From Ceratopteris richardii (lineage: Eukaryota > Streptophyta > Polypodiopsida > Polypodiales > Pteridaceae), in NCBI GenBank assembly GCA_020310875.1, contig CM035439.1:144012200-144076199 (forward strand): 64,000 nt of DNA, written 5' to 3'. Under the pieces are notes generated by a model. That model ran no database searches. It was not told where the DNA came from and was given only the letters and a program-made list of their open reading frames with translations. Below are positions 10,457 to 20,902 of the stretch, piece after piece. Numbering within the stretch: the stretch's first letter is position 1; every line of letters begins with the position of its first letter. The translations under genes were made by a program, and so were the position numbers.

Positions 10457-10973
10457 TGTTAAAAGGGACTTCCGTCCAGTCATCTTTTAATCTCTTTTCG
10501 GGTTCTTGGGGATGGTAGGGGTCTGACAATGCAGAGGCCCTTTATCTATTTTCCCAATTAACTAATTACCCAAACAGTAATTATATGCCCATGCATTAAC
10601 TTTTGTTACACAATTATAATCCTCCATTTACAGTATCCTCACACAGTAGATATCGTGCAGTTGTTCAATCACATAATCGAACATACTTATTCATGTTACG
10701 ACAGTATTACTGTGTAATAGTAACTTACAGCAATTCAATAAGAACAGACTTAACAGTACTTCAGATATCTGCAAACTCTGCACTACGACGTCTCCGCAAG
10801 GTCGCAAGTCGCCCAGACATACATTCTAGCGGTCCCGTCTCCTCTCGCACCGGAGAACACCGTAATGTCTCTTCATTAATGAGTAAAAGGGTTACATCAC
10901 TTCGCTACGCCCTTTCGGTGCGTGCGGTATATAAAAATATAAAATTACATTGTGCCAATCCGGCGGCTTAACA
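10457..10973 (-). mobile_element. Gypsy B 5' LTR
   Basis: 517 bp from TGTTAAAAG to GGCTTAACA (+ strand), co-linear with the Gypsy A LTR. The base after its edge (10974) begins a tandem-repeat array that is the arm of a hAT element. Gypsy B thus landed in that array. Confidence 0.88.
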
Positions 10974-11760
10974 GTATGTGTATGTGCATATGAGTGTATA
11001 ATTGTGAATGAAAATCTATCGTGATTGTCTAACTCAACATTGATTCTTACTTCACAATAGTATGTGTAAGTGTATGTGCATATCATTGAGGATTTAACAT
11101 CTATTGTGATTTTCTAACTCAACATTGATTCTTACTTCACAATAGTATGCGTAAATTTATGTGGTGTATGATTGAGAATTAAACTATTGTGATTCTTTGA
11201 CTCAACAATGATTTTTGCTTCACAATAGTATGTGTAATTGTATGTGGGTGTATGATTGAGAATTAAAATCTATTGTAATTGTTTGACTCAACATTGGTTC
11301 TTATTTCACAATATTATGTGTAGTTGCATATGTGTATGATTGAGAATTAAAATCTATTGTAATTGTTTGACTCAACAATGATTCTTACTTCACAATAGTA
11401 TGTGTAATTGTATGTGTGTGTATGATTGAGAATTAAAATATATTGTGATTGTTTGCTGCAATATTGATTCTTATTTCACAATAGTATGTGTAAGTTTGTG
11501 TGTGTATGATTGAGAATTAAAATCTATTGTAATTGTTTGACTCAACATGGATTCTTACTTCACAATAGTATGTGTAATTGTATGTGTGTATGATTCATGA
11601 GAATTAAAACCTATTGTAATTGTATGACTCAAGACTGATTCTTACTTCACAATGGTATGTGTAATTGTATGTGTGTGTATGATTGAGAATTAAAATCTAT
11701 TGTGATTTTCTGACTCGACATTGATAACAATAGTATGTGCTTGTATGATTGAGAGCTTTA
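10974..11760 (+). repeat. Left subterminal tandem array of hAT-1 (~87-bp units)
   Basis: About nine imperfect units of 80-90 bp. Each contains AGTATGTGTAA, a GTATGATTGAGAATTAAAA stretch, TCTATTGT.ATTGT.TGACTC, and GATTCTTACTTCACAAT. The units are back to back with no unique spacers. A related set in reverse orientation lies at 16620-17010 beyond the transposase and kinase-like genes, so these are the inverted subterminal arms of one DNA transposon. Repeated subterminal motifs are typical transposase binding sites in hAT elements. Confidence 0.8.
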
Positions 11761-11927
11761 ATAGATAGAAAATTTAAATACATAAATTAATAGGTTTAAA
11801 AACTTTAATAGAGATTCGAAGTAGTTTGTATGTATTTTAAGATATATATTTAGTGGAATGTATATCTTATTTGATATTGATTTATGTTGTCTTTTTGTAG
11901 ATATAAAATCTTCATAAAGCAAGCATT

Positions 11928-14157
11928 ATGCGAAAGGGAAAAGAATGGTCATATGTGATTATTCATCAAGACAATAAAAAAGTCTCCACAATACAATGCA
12001 AATGTTGTGGACATCGTTATGTAGGAAATGCAACTCAGAAAAAAGAGCATCTTTTTACTACAGGTAATAATGTGGCAAGATGCCTTAATCCGGACAATGA
12101 CATATGGGTACACTTTGCAAGTTACACAAACAAATGTAAATCTCAAGATATCACATAAAAAAGGTTTAAAATCATGAATAGTTCACAATACTTTTGAAGT
12201 AGTCTAGGTGTAGAGCAAGAATGAGTAGATGCATCAATGACAACAAAGGATCCTCATGATATTTCTACTCAAGTATCACAAACTATTTTTGAGAATAATC
12301 AAGATACATGTACTCCAATTTCTCCAGCTACATGAAAACACAGTGGACCCGATGAATGTAGCAAAGATGGTGGATCTTATAACGTGTCACCATGCTTTGT
12401 CCATACTAAATCACACAATACAATACCTATAGCTTTTGAAAAGCAAGATTGTCTTGAGCTTCATCTTAAATGGAATCAAGCATTTTTAGAATGTGGGATT
12501 CCTTTCAATGTTATTCGTAATCCTATTTTCAAAGATGATTTGATGTCAACTGCATGGAAAGGATTCACCATGCCAGATTACAACAAAATGTGAACAGAGT
12601 ATGTGGATCATAAGGTGAAGAAAAGTAATGAAGCTATTTTAAAGTGATAAGTGCTTGATTATGTACCCATGTATGGATGTACAATAGCATTGGATGGATC
12701 GACAAGTCGTCAGAAGAAGCCATTGATTAATGTCATAGTTATATGTCCAAAGGGAAGCATGTTTTTGAAAGTTGTTGATACTTCTCTTAAAGAGAAAAGT
12801 TCAGCTTTTCTTGTAAAGATGTATGAACATTCTATATCACATGTGGGTGGTCTGAAGAATGTATCTACGATAGTCACTGATAATGCATCTAATTTTTGAA
12901 GTGTTGGAATTGCAATTCAAAACAAGTATGAAGGCATTACTTGAGTTCCATGCACAACTCATACACTAAATTTATTTTTCAAAGATATAGGTAGATTATC
13001 TTCCATTAAAAAAATTTTATTAGATGCAAATCATGTGGTCGAATTTATCAGAGAGCATCAATTTTCATATTCACTCTTTCGTTCAAAATCTCCCAATAAA
13101 GCACTTCATATCTTTTGTGCTACACAATTTGCAATTACCTATACTGTGCTTAGTGGATTATTGTAAGTCAAACCAGCTCTTGTATGAATGATTGCTGATC
13201 AAACATGGGAGGCATGGCTAGAGAACTATCCTTCTTATCGAGTTGCGGCTTCGAAGTGTATGTCTCTAGTAGAGTCACAAAATTTTTGGCATAATCTTGA
13301 AAAACCATCAATATCACTAAATCTTTTGTGGAACTTTTAAAATTTTTTTATACTAATAAGTTTGTGATAGGAAAAAATTATTGGATTATGTTAGAAGCTA
13401 TTCAAAAAGTGAAAGACTTTAATCAAGTTTCATTATGAGAGAAAACACATATTGTATCATTAGCAGAGAAAAGATGGATGCAAATGCATACTCATTTACA
13501 TGGAACAACATTCATCTTGGATCCAACATTTCAACCCAATGGTCAAGCATCAAACAAAGAATTCATGGCAAATTTCAAAACCACATGTCAGTTATTACTT
13601 CCAGGTATAGATGGTCAAGATGCATCCCACCAGAGAGTAGGTTATGTAAATTGAGAAGGATGTTTTGGAGATTTATGGCACATTAAAGTGATCCAAAAGC
13701 ATCCACCTCCTATATGGTGGAAAGAGTATGGAAGTGGAGCAATGGAGTTGCAACATATAGCTATGAGAGTGCTTTCAGTAACAGCTTCAAGTGGTAGTTG
13801 TGAACGTAATTCGAGTGCATATGATTTTCTTCATTCAAAACGAAGAAATCGCTTAAGTGTATCACGTGCCAATGATTTGGTATAAGTTTTTTGTAATATG
13901 CATTTGTTACATGCTCCAACCAAGATAGCTTCTATAGCAGCATGATAAACTTTGGAGAATTTCACACTCATGAAAGTGTAACAAATAATTCATGGAGTGA
14001 TCATGATTTAGATGCAGACCACAACGATGGTTCAAATATGGAAGAAATTGATGACATGGTACCTGTAATAGGTGATGATATTCAAAACAAAGAAAATGAT
14101 GTACTTTTAATATTTTGGTTAGATTCAATTGAAAAAAACAATGTCTTTATAATATAG
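11928..14157 (+). pseudogene. hAT-1 transposase, decayed
   Basis: In order on the + strand: a BED-type zinc-finger region (11928-12158; IQCKCCGHRYVG, KKEHLFTTGNNVARC); a conserved linker (LKWNQAFLECGIPFNVI, 12440-12520); a DUF659-like catalytic region (12651-12960; YGCTIALDGSTSRQKKPLIN, IVTDNASNF, then PCTTHTLNLFFKDIG in another frame); and a hAT C-terminal dimerisation domain (13688-13885; PPPIWWKEYG, LSVTASSGSCERNSSAYDF, KRRNRLS). An acidic tail follows (13942-14157). At least six stops or frameshifts separate the parts. It would have cut and pasted the element through its subterminal repeats. The usual Trp after CERN is Ser here. Confidence 0.85.
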
Positions 14158-14233
14158 TGATGTCTTTGATTACAAAAAGAAGCTTTTCTATTTAGTATTT
14201 TGTTGATTGAATAATTCATTGGTAGTGAGCCGA

Positions 14234-16353
14234 TCAAAAAGATGATGATGCCTCTGAGAGTCTTCCATATCTTTTCTCGTATGCATCCAAAAATATTTGT
14301 AAATTTTTTACTTGATTTTCTAAATCATCAATCCTCTTTTGTTGATCGTCAGTTGTTCTTTGTAATCCAAGAATAGTTAACCCTTCATTGTATAATTTCT
14401 CTCCCTATGGTGATAAATCATGGATAAGGTTATGTTCTTCAGGTTGCAGAATGTAGGGCAACTTTTGAGGAAGAGGGTCTTCATTTCTGGCATTCTTGCC
14501 ATGTTTTACTTTGAAATCTGCAAAACAAAAACACTAATTTTACCTCAGAAGAATCCATATCATCTAATTCACAAAAATCAAATCATTCAAATGATACCAC
14601 ATTATTTAATCCACATAATTCAAATGAATCCATATCATTCAATCCACATAATTCAAATGATACCATTTCATTTAATCCACACAACTCAAATGATATTACT
14701 TCATTTAATTAATATAACTCAAATGACTTCACATCATTTAATCCACATAATTCAAATGAATCCACATCATTTAATCCACATAATTCAAATGGTACCACTT
14801 CATTTAATCCACTTAACTCAAATGATACCACTTCATTTAATCCACATACTTCAAAGGATACCACTTCATTTAATCCACATAATTCAAAATAATCCATATA
14901 ATTCAAATGAATCCACAACATTTAATCCATATAATTCAAATGATACCACTTCATTTAATCCACTTAACTCAAATGAATCCACATATTTAATCCACATAAT
15001 TCAAATGATACCACATAATTCAAATGATACCACTTCATTTAATCCACTTAACTCAAATGAATCCACATATTTAATCCACAGAAATCAAATGAATCCACAA
15101 CATTTACTCCACTTAATTCAAATGAATTTATGTCATTTAATCCACATACTTCAAGTGAGTACAAAGCATTTTCAATATGGTCTTAATCCATCTGTAATGG
15201 ATATCTTTAGACCACACCGAGCTAAATTCAATAATACTCTAAGTAGTTCATGTGTATCTACCCTTTTTTATACATCTCGCTCACATGCTAGCTCTAAAGC
15301 ATATTTGAACTCATAAATCCCATTTTTATCAATGGGATAACTATTTAAAGCTATGTATTTCAAAAGTTGCAATAAGAGTATCCAAATCATAAAGGTCTCC
15401 TGACTTTTATTAAAAGGTGGAGGGCTAATGGATATACACTAGGGTACAATCCACCAGTACTTTCGACTCCACTCATCTCTGGTCAATATTTTGAAATTAG
15501 GTAGCTTCGAAAAACTTCTTTTTGTTGGTAATATGTTGCTCTATCATACTCGCATAGTCTATTATAAGCATGCTCAACTTCAAAATGCAACAAAATGTTG
15601 CATGGATGGAGATCATTGCGGGAAATATTACAAGTGTGTAAAAATGTTATTGTTTGCAACAATCCATTGATCAACTTCCAAATGTTCTTCTTCATAGTTG
15701 CGATATCTCCTTTTGTGTCTTTTATACCTTTGCTTCGTGGTACATTTAAGTACTCTTTTTTCATTTTCTCCAGCCACATGTCTAATGTACCACCATTACA
15801 CAATTTGAAAATGAGACACGGGCTTTTGCTATGATGCCTAGCTAATCCAAGTGAACTAATAATTCCAATGTGCATAACAATAAAATTGTGGCTTCATTCA
15901 TGGTTTCTTTCTCTCATGTATGCATGTCAACACCATGTAATTTAAATAATTTTGACTTTATAGATCATTCCATATTGTTCTTCTCCCATGAGAACTGCAT
16001 CTTTGAAATCAATAGATAAATACGGGAGCAAACAAAGATTATTCGATGTTTGATCTCCCATCTTCACATGTATATCTCTTGTATTTGGATCTACTATTGG
16101 TCTCTCTCCTTGTTCAGTCATGTCGAGTGAGCTCTTTGGACATTTGTTGATCTTTTACTTGTGCTCCTCTTGAAACATTGCCAAATTTATCTTCAATATT
16201 GATATAAGATATTCTAGATAGTTGTTCAATGAAATCTTTGTAGTTGGATATGTCCATTGCTATAGTGATTTGATCTTCTCCCATTTCATACATGTATGAG
16301 CACACAAAATCTTCCAAAAACTTTTGCTCGTGCTTATTTATTTTACTTGCCAT
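14234..16353 (-). pseudogene. Protein-kinase-like gene inside hAT-1, decayed
   Basis: Read on the - strand. The N-terminal part (16353-16114) starts MASKINKHEQKFLEDFVC. After a frameshift near 16123 comes a glycine-loop-like segment MGEEQYGMIYKVKI (near 15980). Next are EATILL and, one frame over, MHIGIISSLGL and LIFKLCNGGTLDMWLEK, as in the C-helix and hinge of kinases. The catalytic-loop-like NDLHPCNILLHF (near 15600) keeps Asp but reads RND instead of HRD; I see no clear DFG. A helical segment (FKYALELACERD, ELLRVLLNLARCG) follows near 15200-15330. A C-terminal coiled-coil-like exon (QKRIDDLENQVKNLQIFLDA) ends at the stop at 14234-14236. Several stops make it a pseudogene. It could be a captured host gene or a passenger gene of the element. 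Confidence 0.65.
14560..15160 (-). repeat. 36-bp minisatellite between kinase-like exons
   Basis: About sixteen imperfect 36-bp units. On the + strand each reads roughly ATTCAAATGATACCACTTC plus ATTTAATCCACATA. Because 36 is divisible by three, both strands stay open for stretches: - strand repeat FELCGLNEVVS, + strand repeat NPHNSNDTTSF. It sits between the kinase-like segment and the coiled-coil-like C-terminus, so it could be an expanded coding repeat or intron filler. Confidence 0.85.
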
Positions 16354-16619
16354 CTGTGCAAATACAAAAATAGACTATCAGATAAAATTGAATCAAAATT
16401 GATATTAAAACTTTAAACACTAATCTAATTCATAAAATCAATAATAAAAAATAAGTCTCATAAATAAAATGATAGATACTTAAATACATTTTAAGTACAC
16501 AGATAAATAGATACATAGATAAGTGTATGGATAGATAAATCAATAGTATGTGTAGAGAAATGATATAGATATGGATAGGTAGTTAGACAAGTAGATTTAT
16601 AATTAAATAGAAAGTACAC

Positions 16620-17010
16620 TTATAATCTTGAAGAGAATCTATGTAACTATGAAGAATATAAGAGTGAAAGAATCAGATATTCAGAATAGTTCATATACAC
16701 TCATTATACTATTTATAAGTCTTGTCACATGAGTGTATATAACTATTGTGATAGTAAGAGTCAAAGAATCAGACAATTACAATAGTTTTTATACACCTTG
16801 TGACCTACACTATAGTTATGCTCACACGAATCTAAGTGACTATTGTGAAAGTAATAGTCAAAGAATCAGACAATCACAATAGTCCCTATACACTCCCTAT
16901 ACTATTGAGAGAGTAGGAATCAAGTGGTGATTCAAACAATCTTAATAGATCTATTGCTTAGTCCTATACTAATGTGAGAGTAAGAATCGATGTAGCGAGT
17001 AAGAGAATCA
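16620..17010 (-). repeat. Right subterminal array of hAT-1
   Basis: Four to five diverged units with ACTATTGTGA, AGTAA.AGTCAAAGAATCAGA and CAATCACAATAG. They match the reverse complement of the left array at 10974-11760. Unit length and spacing are less regular than on the left. Confidence 0.65.
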
Positions 17011-17400
17011 CAATAGTGGTTTATTTTAAAGTTTATTCATCAACCGATACAAGTAAGAAATGCTTTCATGAGTCAAACATGTATACTATTGATGATTAAA
17101 AAACATAAAACTAATTATATAAATACAAATCACACATATGTAATAGATGCATTTGAGAATCATACAATATGCATGACACAATAAACATAACAATAAAATA
17201 GACAATAAATAAAAAATAGAGCAATACATGAACGGTATGGTGAGGAAAGGGTTGTATGAATGGTATGGTAGTAGTAGAGCTCTGTGAACTTGTGAAGAAG
17301 CATGTACAGAATGATCTTTTTGATCAAATGAAAAAATTTATTATTTTTTCTTAGAAATGTCTTTTTGCTTGAAAATGCTTTTGATCGAGAAACTTTTCTA
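17011..17400. other. AT-rich stretch without recognised genes
   Basis: AT-rich sequence with several TTTTGATC motifs at 17310-17425. It may contain the right terminus of hAT-1. No coding similarity seen. Confidence 0.5.
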
Positions 17401-19236
17401 TCAAAAGTGCTTTTGATCAAATGTTTTTTGGTTGAAAGCCACCCATGTCCGATTTTTTTCCTTGTTTATTCGGAAATCCATGAATAAAATGAAATATTTA
17501 GTATTTCTCCAGTATTTGATCGAATAAATATAACCAATAATGGATTCTTTCCCTCTACCCAAGCATAGGCACTTGTCCTTAGTGCCACTCAAATATCTCA
17601 AAATCATCTTGACTACTTCCCAATGCTTCTCACCATGATTAGACATATATCGGCTCACAACTCTCATTGCAAATGCAACGTATAGTCTCATAGCTACCAT
17701 AGCATACATGAGACTACCAATAGCAGATTGATAAGGAATTTGGGTCAAGAATTCCTTTTCCTCGTGTGATTAGGGGAAATCATCCTTGCTCAATTTCACA
17801 AATGTGGGTAAAGGTGTACTCAATGCCTTTCCACCGTGCATATTGAACATGTGAAGTAGTTTGGGTATGTACTCACTTTGAGACAACTATATGCATCTTT
17901 TGCTCCTATCACCAGTAATGTGCATGCAAAGAATATGTTTGGCATCCCCCAAATCCTTCATATCAGTGTGACTCAACTTCTTTTTGAGATTCGACAAGTC
18001 ATAAGAGGACTTCCAAGCAATCAACATATCATCGACATAAAGTATCAATCATATCAAGTTGCCACCTATTTGTGTAGTGACAATGATCCTCATTGCTTCG
18101 TGAATAGCCTTGAGACTTCATAAAATCATCAAATGTTGGGTACCATTTTCTAGGGGACTATTTAAGTCCATATAAGCTCTTCTTAAACTTACAAACTAGA
18201 CTTTCTTTGTCAAGAACTACATAACCCTCTAGTTGTTCCATATAGATCTCATCTCTAAGATCTCCATGTAAGAAAGCACTTTTAACATCCATTTGGACTA
18301 GCTCTAAGTCCTCCATTGCAATGAATCCAAGCAACATTCATAGGTTAGAAATCTCGACCATTGGAGGGAATATTTCCTTAAAATCAACACCATGTTGTTG
18401 CTTAAAACCCTTTGCAACAAGTTGTGCTTTATACTTTGGAGAAGCACTATTTGATGTGAATTTCAGCTTATATACCCATTTACATGCTAAAGCTTTCTTG
18501 CCCTTTGGCAATGTACTAAATCCCAAGTACCATTCTTGCGAATTAAATCCAACTCACTCTTCATGGCACACTTCCATTTGACATGATCCTTTGTTTGCAT
18601 AGCCTCTTTGTAGTAAGAAGGCTCACCATTATTTCTTAGCATAACAAAATCCAAACTTGGAACATATCTATCACGTGGATGTGAGGCACGTGCAAAGCAT
18701 CTCAATGGTTGTTGAACAGGAACATTTGCAAACTAGTTGGATCAGACACTCTCTTGAACATCCTTATGTGTAGCATTTTTATTCATGCTAACTAGAGGAC
18801 TAGTATCCTCAATCACCACTCTTCTCACTTCAACCTCTTTAATGGGTTTTATATGCATCTTAGACTCATTGAAAATGAAATCATTGCTTCTGATCACTAA
18901 CCATGTTTTAGTATCCCATAAGTGATATCCAAATTATCCTTCTTGACCATATCCAAGAAAAATGCATTCCTTTAGCTTATGTTCTAGCTTTTGTCTAAGA
19001 TTCTCGGGTATATGAACATATGCATCACACCCAAAAACTCAAAGATGGTCATAATATGGTGGCTTCTCTGTCCATAACTCTTGTGCCACTTTTAAACCTT
19101 TGGCATACTAGCTGACAGGTTAATCACATGAACCGCAGTCAATACTGCTTCTGCCCAAAAGCCATGTGAAAGGTTTGCATGATGCAGCATAAAAACTACT
19201 CTATCCTCAATAGTTATATTCATCCTTTCAGCTACA
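17401..19236 (-). pseudogene. Copia D pol, distal half (integrase end, RT, RNase H start)
   Basis: Fragments on the - strand follow copia order from right to left. Integrase core end is GVAERMNITIEDRVVFMLHH and GFWAEAVLTAVHVINLS (19092-19236). RT start is KWKCAMKSELDLIRKNGTWD (18487-18705), then KWVYKLKFTSN and KAQLVAKGFKQQHGVDFKE (18338-18526). RT end is TQIPYQSAIGSLMYAMVA and VKMILRYLSGTKDKCL (17560-17748). Many stops and frameshifts lie between. The left end is cut near 17500, before most of RNase H. Copia F (35162-38703, + strand) shows the same protein in the same order. The right side is interrupted by Copia C within the integrase. Confidence 0.85.
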
Positions 19237-19241
19237 CCATT
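19237..19241 (+). repeat. Copia C target site duplication, left
   Basis: CCATT directly before the 5' LTR; the same five bases follow the 3' LTR at 24681-24685. This confirms a single insertion event into Copia D. Confidence 0.9.
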
Positions 19242-19623
19242 TGTTGAGATATCAAGCTCAACATGTGATGATCCAGGATGACACGTACTAGTTTTTCGTT
19301 TCTCTGACATGTATAGTGGTCATGCCGGTATATGTCAGGGATACTTCATTAAGCTTTATTAGATTTATCTACCGAGAGTGATGGCACATTTGTTTCTTAC
19401 CAGCTCACTCATTCGCGGACATTAGGTTTTTCCTTATGTACTGGTCTTTATATATTGCACTTGTTGTATTCTTGTTTTTAGGTCATTCTTGTACATTCCT
19501 TTTATGTAATAGAAGAAGAAGAAGAAGAAGATCATTCTTCCCTGTCTCAATTTGTGTGTGTGCTTCTCCTTGAGAGTGAGAGTGTGTGTGTGAGCTCTCT
19601 TCCTTATCTCCTTCCTCGTGACA
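19242..19623 (+). mobile_element. Copia C 5' LTR
   Basis: 382 bp from TGTTGAGATATC to CTCGTGACA. Compared by eye with the 3' LTR there are four substitutions and one extra GAA triplet in a short GAA microsatellite. TTTATATATT near 19448 is a TATA-like box. Confidence 0.95.
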
Positions 19624-19635
19624 TGGTATCAGAGC
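19624..19635 (+). other. Copia C primer binding site (initiator tRNA-Met)
   Basis: TGGTATCAGAGC begins at the base after the LTR. This is the standard plant copia site complementary to the 3' end of initiator methionine tRNA. Confidence 0.95.
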
Positions 19636-20032
19636 CAGCGTGGCTGTAGAGAGCTCGTGGAGAAGGCGACGGTGAAGACTACACGGCAAGGCATGGAGAA
19701 AACGCGATTTCATAAACGGCCTCCGTTTGCTACGAAAATCGGCATGAAGATAGAAGACCTCAAAAGTTTCGGAGTTTCGGAGCCATCTCAACCTCCGTTT
19801 CGAGCCCGCAAGGTGGGGCCCACAAAAAAACCAGGTCAGTTTTAGAAATTATAACTTGCGTTGTGTTCGGCGACACTCGTATATTCCAGATCTAGAATTT
19901 CAAGCGATTCCGTGTACTATTGATACACGAAAACTGTCTTTTTCTGAGAGCAAACTGTCACGTCATAGTGCGACAGTGTTCAAGCAGAAGTGCTGCTTGT
20001 AGTGTGTTGCACTGTTGTGAATTGTTGCAGAA

Positions 20033-20902
20033 ATGGCAAACGCAGATGGAATGAGTCAGCTTATGAGCGATAAGCTGGACAAGAACAACTTCCATGCTTG
20101 GAGATTCAGAATGACAAATTTCGTGATGGGAAAAGGCTACTGGAAGTACATCGAAGGAGAGAATGAAAATACTCTGCAGTTACCAGAAAGGAATCAGACT
20201 GTAGAACAGTTAAGAGCATATGAGGAATGGAATCAAGGAGCATGAAAGGTAATGTATTGGCTATCTGTTAGTATACAGGATAGCATGATTGGACACATAC
20301 ACGATGCCAAGACTCCAAAAGAGGTTTGGAACAGTTTGGTCACTTTGTACGAGACCAATACAAAGGCACAGAAATTGCAACTCAAGAACGAACTGCATAC
20401 ATTGGAGAAAAAGAGCATGTCGGTAAGTGACTACACTCTAAAAATCAAAAGCATATGTGAGTCACTTGCATCTATTGGCGTGAATGTAGATGATGATGAT
20501 GATAAGGTGGAAGTGTGCCTTCGTGGTTTAGGAGCTGCATATAAGCAGTTCAGAACTTCTATACAGACTAGGGAAAATATTCCGAATTTTGCTGATTTGG
20601 TATCTATGCTGATTATTGAAGAAAAGAATCTTGGTGAGGATTCAAACTCCCAAGGAAAGCCCCGTTCTGAGCAGGTATTCTACTCAGGCAGAGGAAGAGG
20701 CAGAGGTAGAGGTTTTGGAAGTGGAAGAGGAAACAATAACCAAGACCAAGGTCAACAACAGAATCATGCAGGAGGAAGAGGACAGTTTCGAGGCAGGGGG
20801 AGTCAAAGAGGTCGCAGAAATTTCCAAAGAAATGATTCAGGTAATGATAGTAAAGGATGTTGGAATTGTGGTAAACCTAGACACTTTGAATGTGATTGAA
20901 GG
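20033..20902 (+). pseudogene. Copia C gag
   Basis: Starts at the ATG at 20033, about 400 bp past the primer site. The N-terminus (MANADGMSQLMSDKLDKNNF, HAWRFRM) and UBN2-type gag core (AKTPKEVWNSLVTLYETNTK, LQLKNELHTLEKKSM) are clear. An Arg/Gly-rich run (SGRGRGRGRGFGSGRG) precedes a zinc knuckle CWNCGKPRHFECD. TGA at 20243-20245 interrupts the N-terminal third. TGA at 20897-20899 falls exactly where the last Cys of the CCHC knuckle is expected. Both stops are in frame with the flanking protein. Confidence 0.9.

Larger units (their letters stand above)
7665..10973 (-). mobile_element. Gypsy B, 5' portion, interrupted by Gypsy A
   Basis: A sibling of Gypsy A on the same strand, with 5' LTR at 10457-10973, primer site, gag and protease. 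It stops in the protease-RT linker at 7665, exactly at the Gypsy A LTR. The remainder, if present, would lie left of the window. Small indels and stops differ from those in Gypsy A, so the two decayed separately. Confidence 0.88.
10974..17010 (+). mobile_element. hAT-1 DNA transposon remnant (at least 6 kb)
   Basis: The span joins the left array, a decayed hAT transposase (+), a decayed kinase-like gene (-), and a right array that is an inverted version of the left one (ACTATTGTGAA, AGAATCAGACAATCACAATAG). The left end is interrupted by Gypsy B, so the left terminal repeat and target duplication are not visible. The right terminus is uncertain between 17010 and about 17400. Confidence 0.7.

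Noticed and set aside
10974..11760. CRISPR-like array
   Set aside because: Eukaryotic context and contiguous ~87-bp units with no unique spacers.
14420..15316. 298-codon + strand open frame
   Set aside because: Mostly the 36-bp minisatellite, which is open by periodicity; the - strand kinase-like reading has better support.
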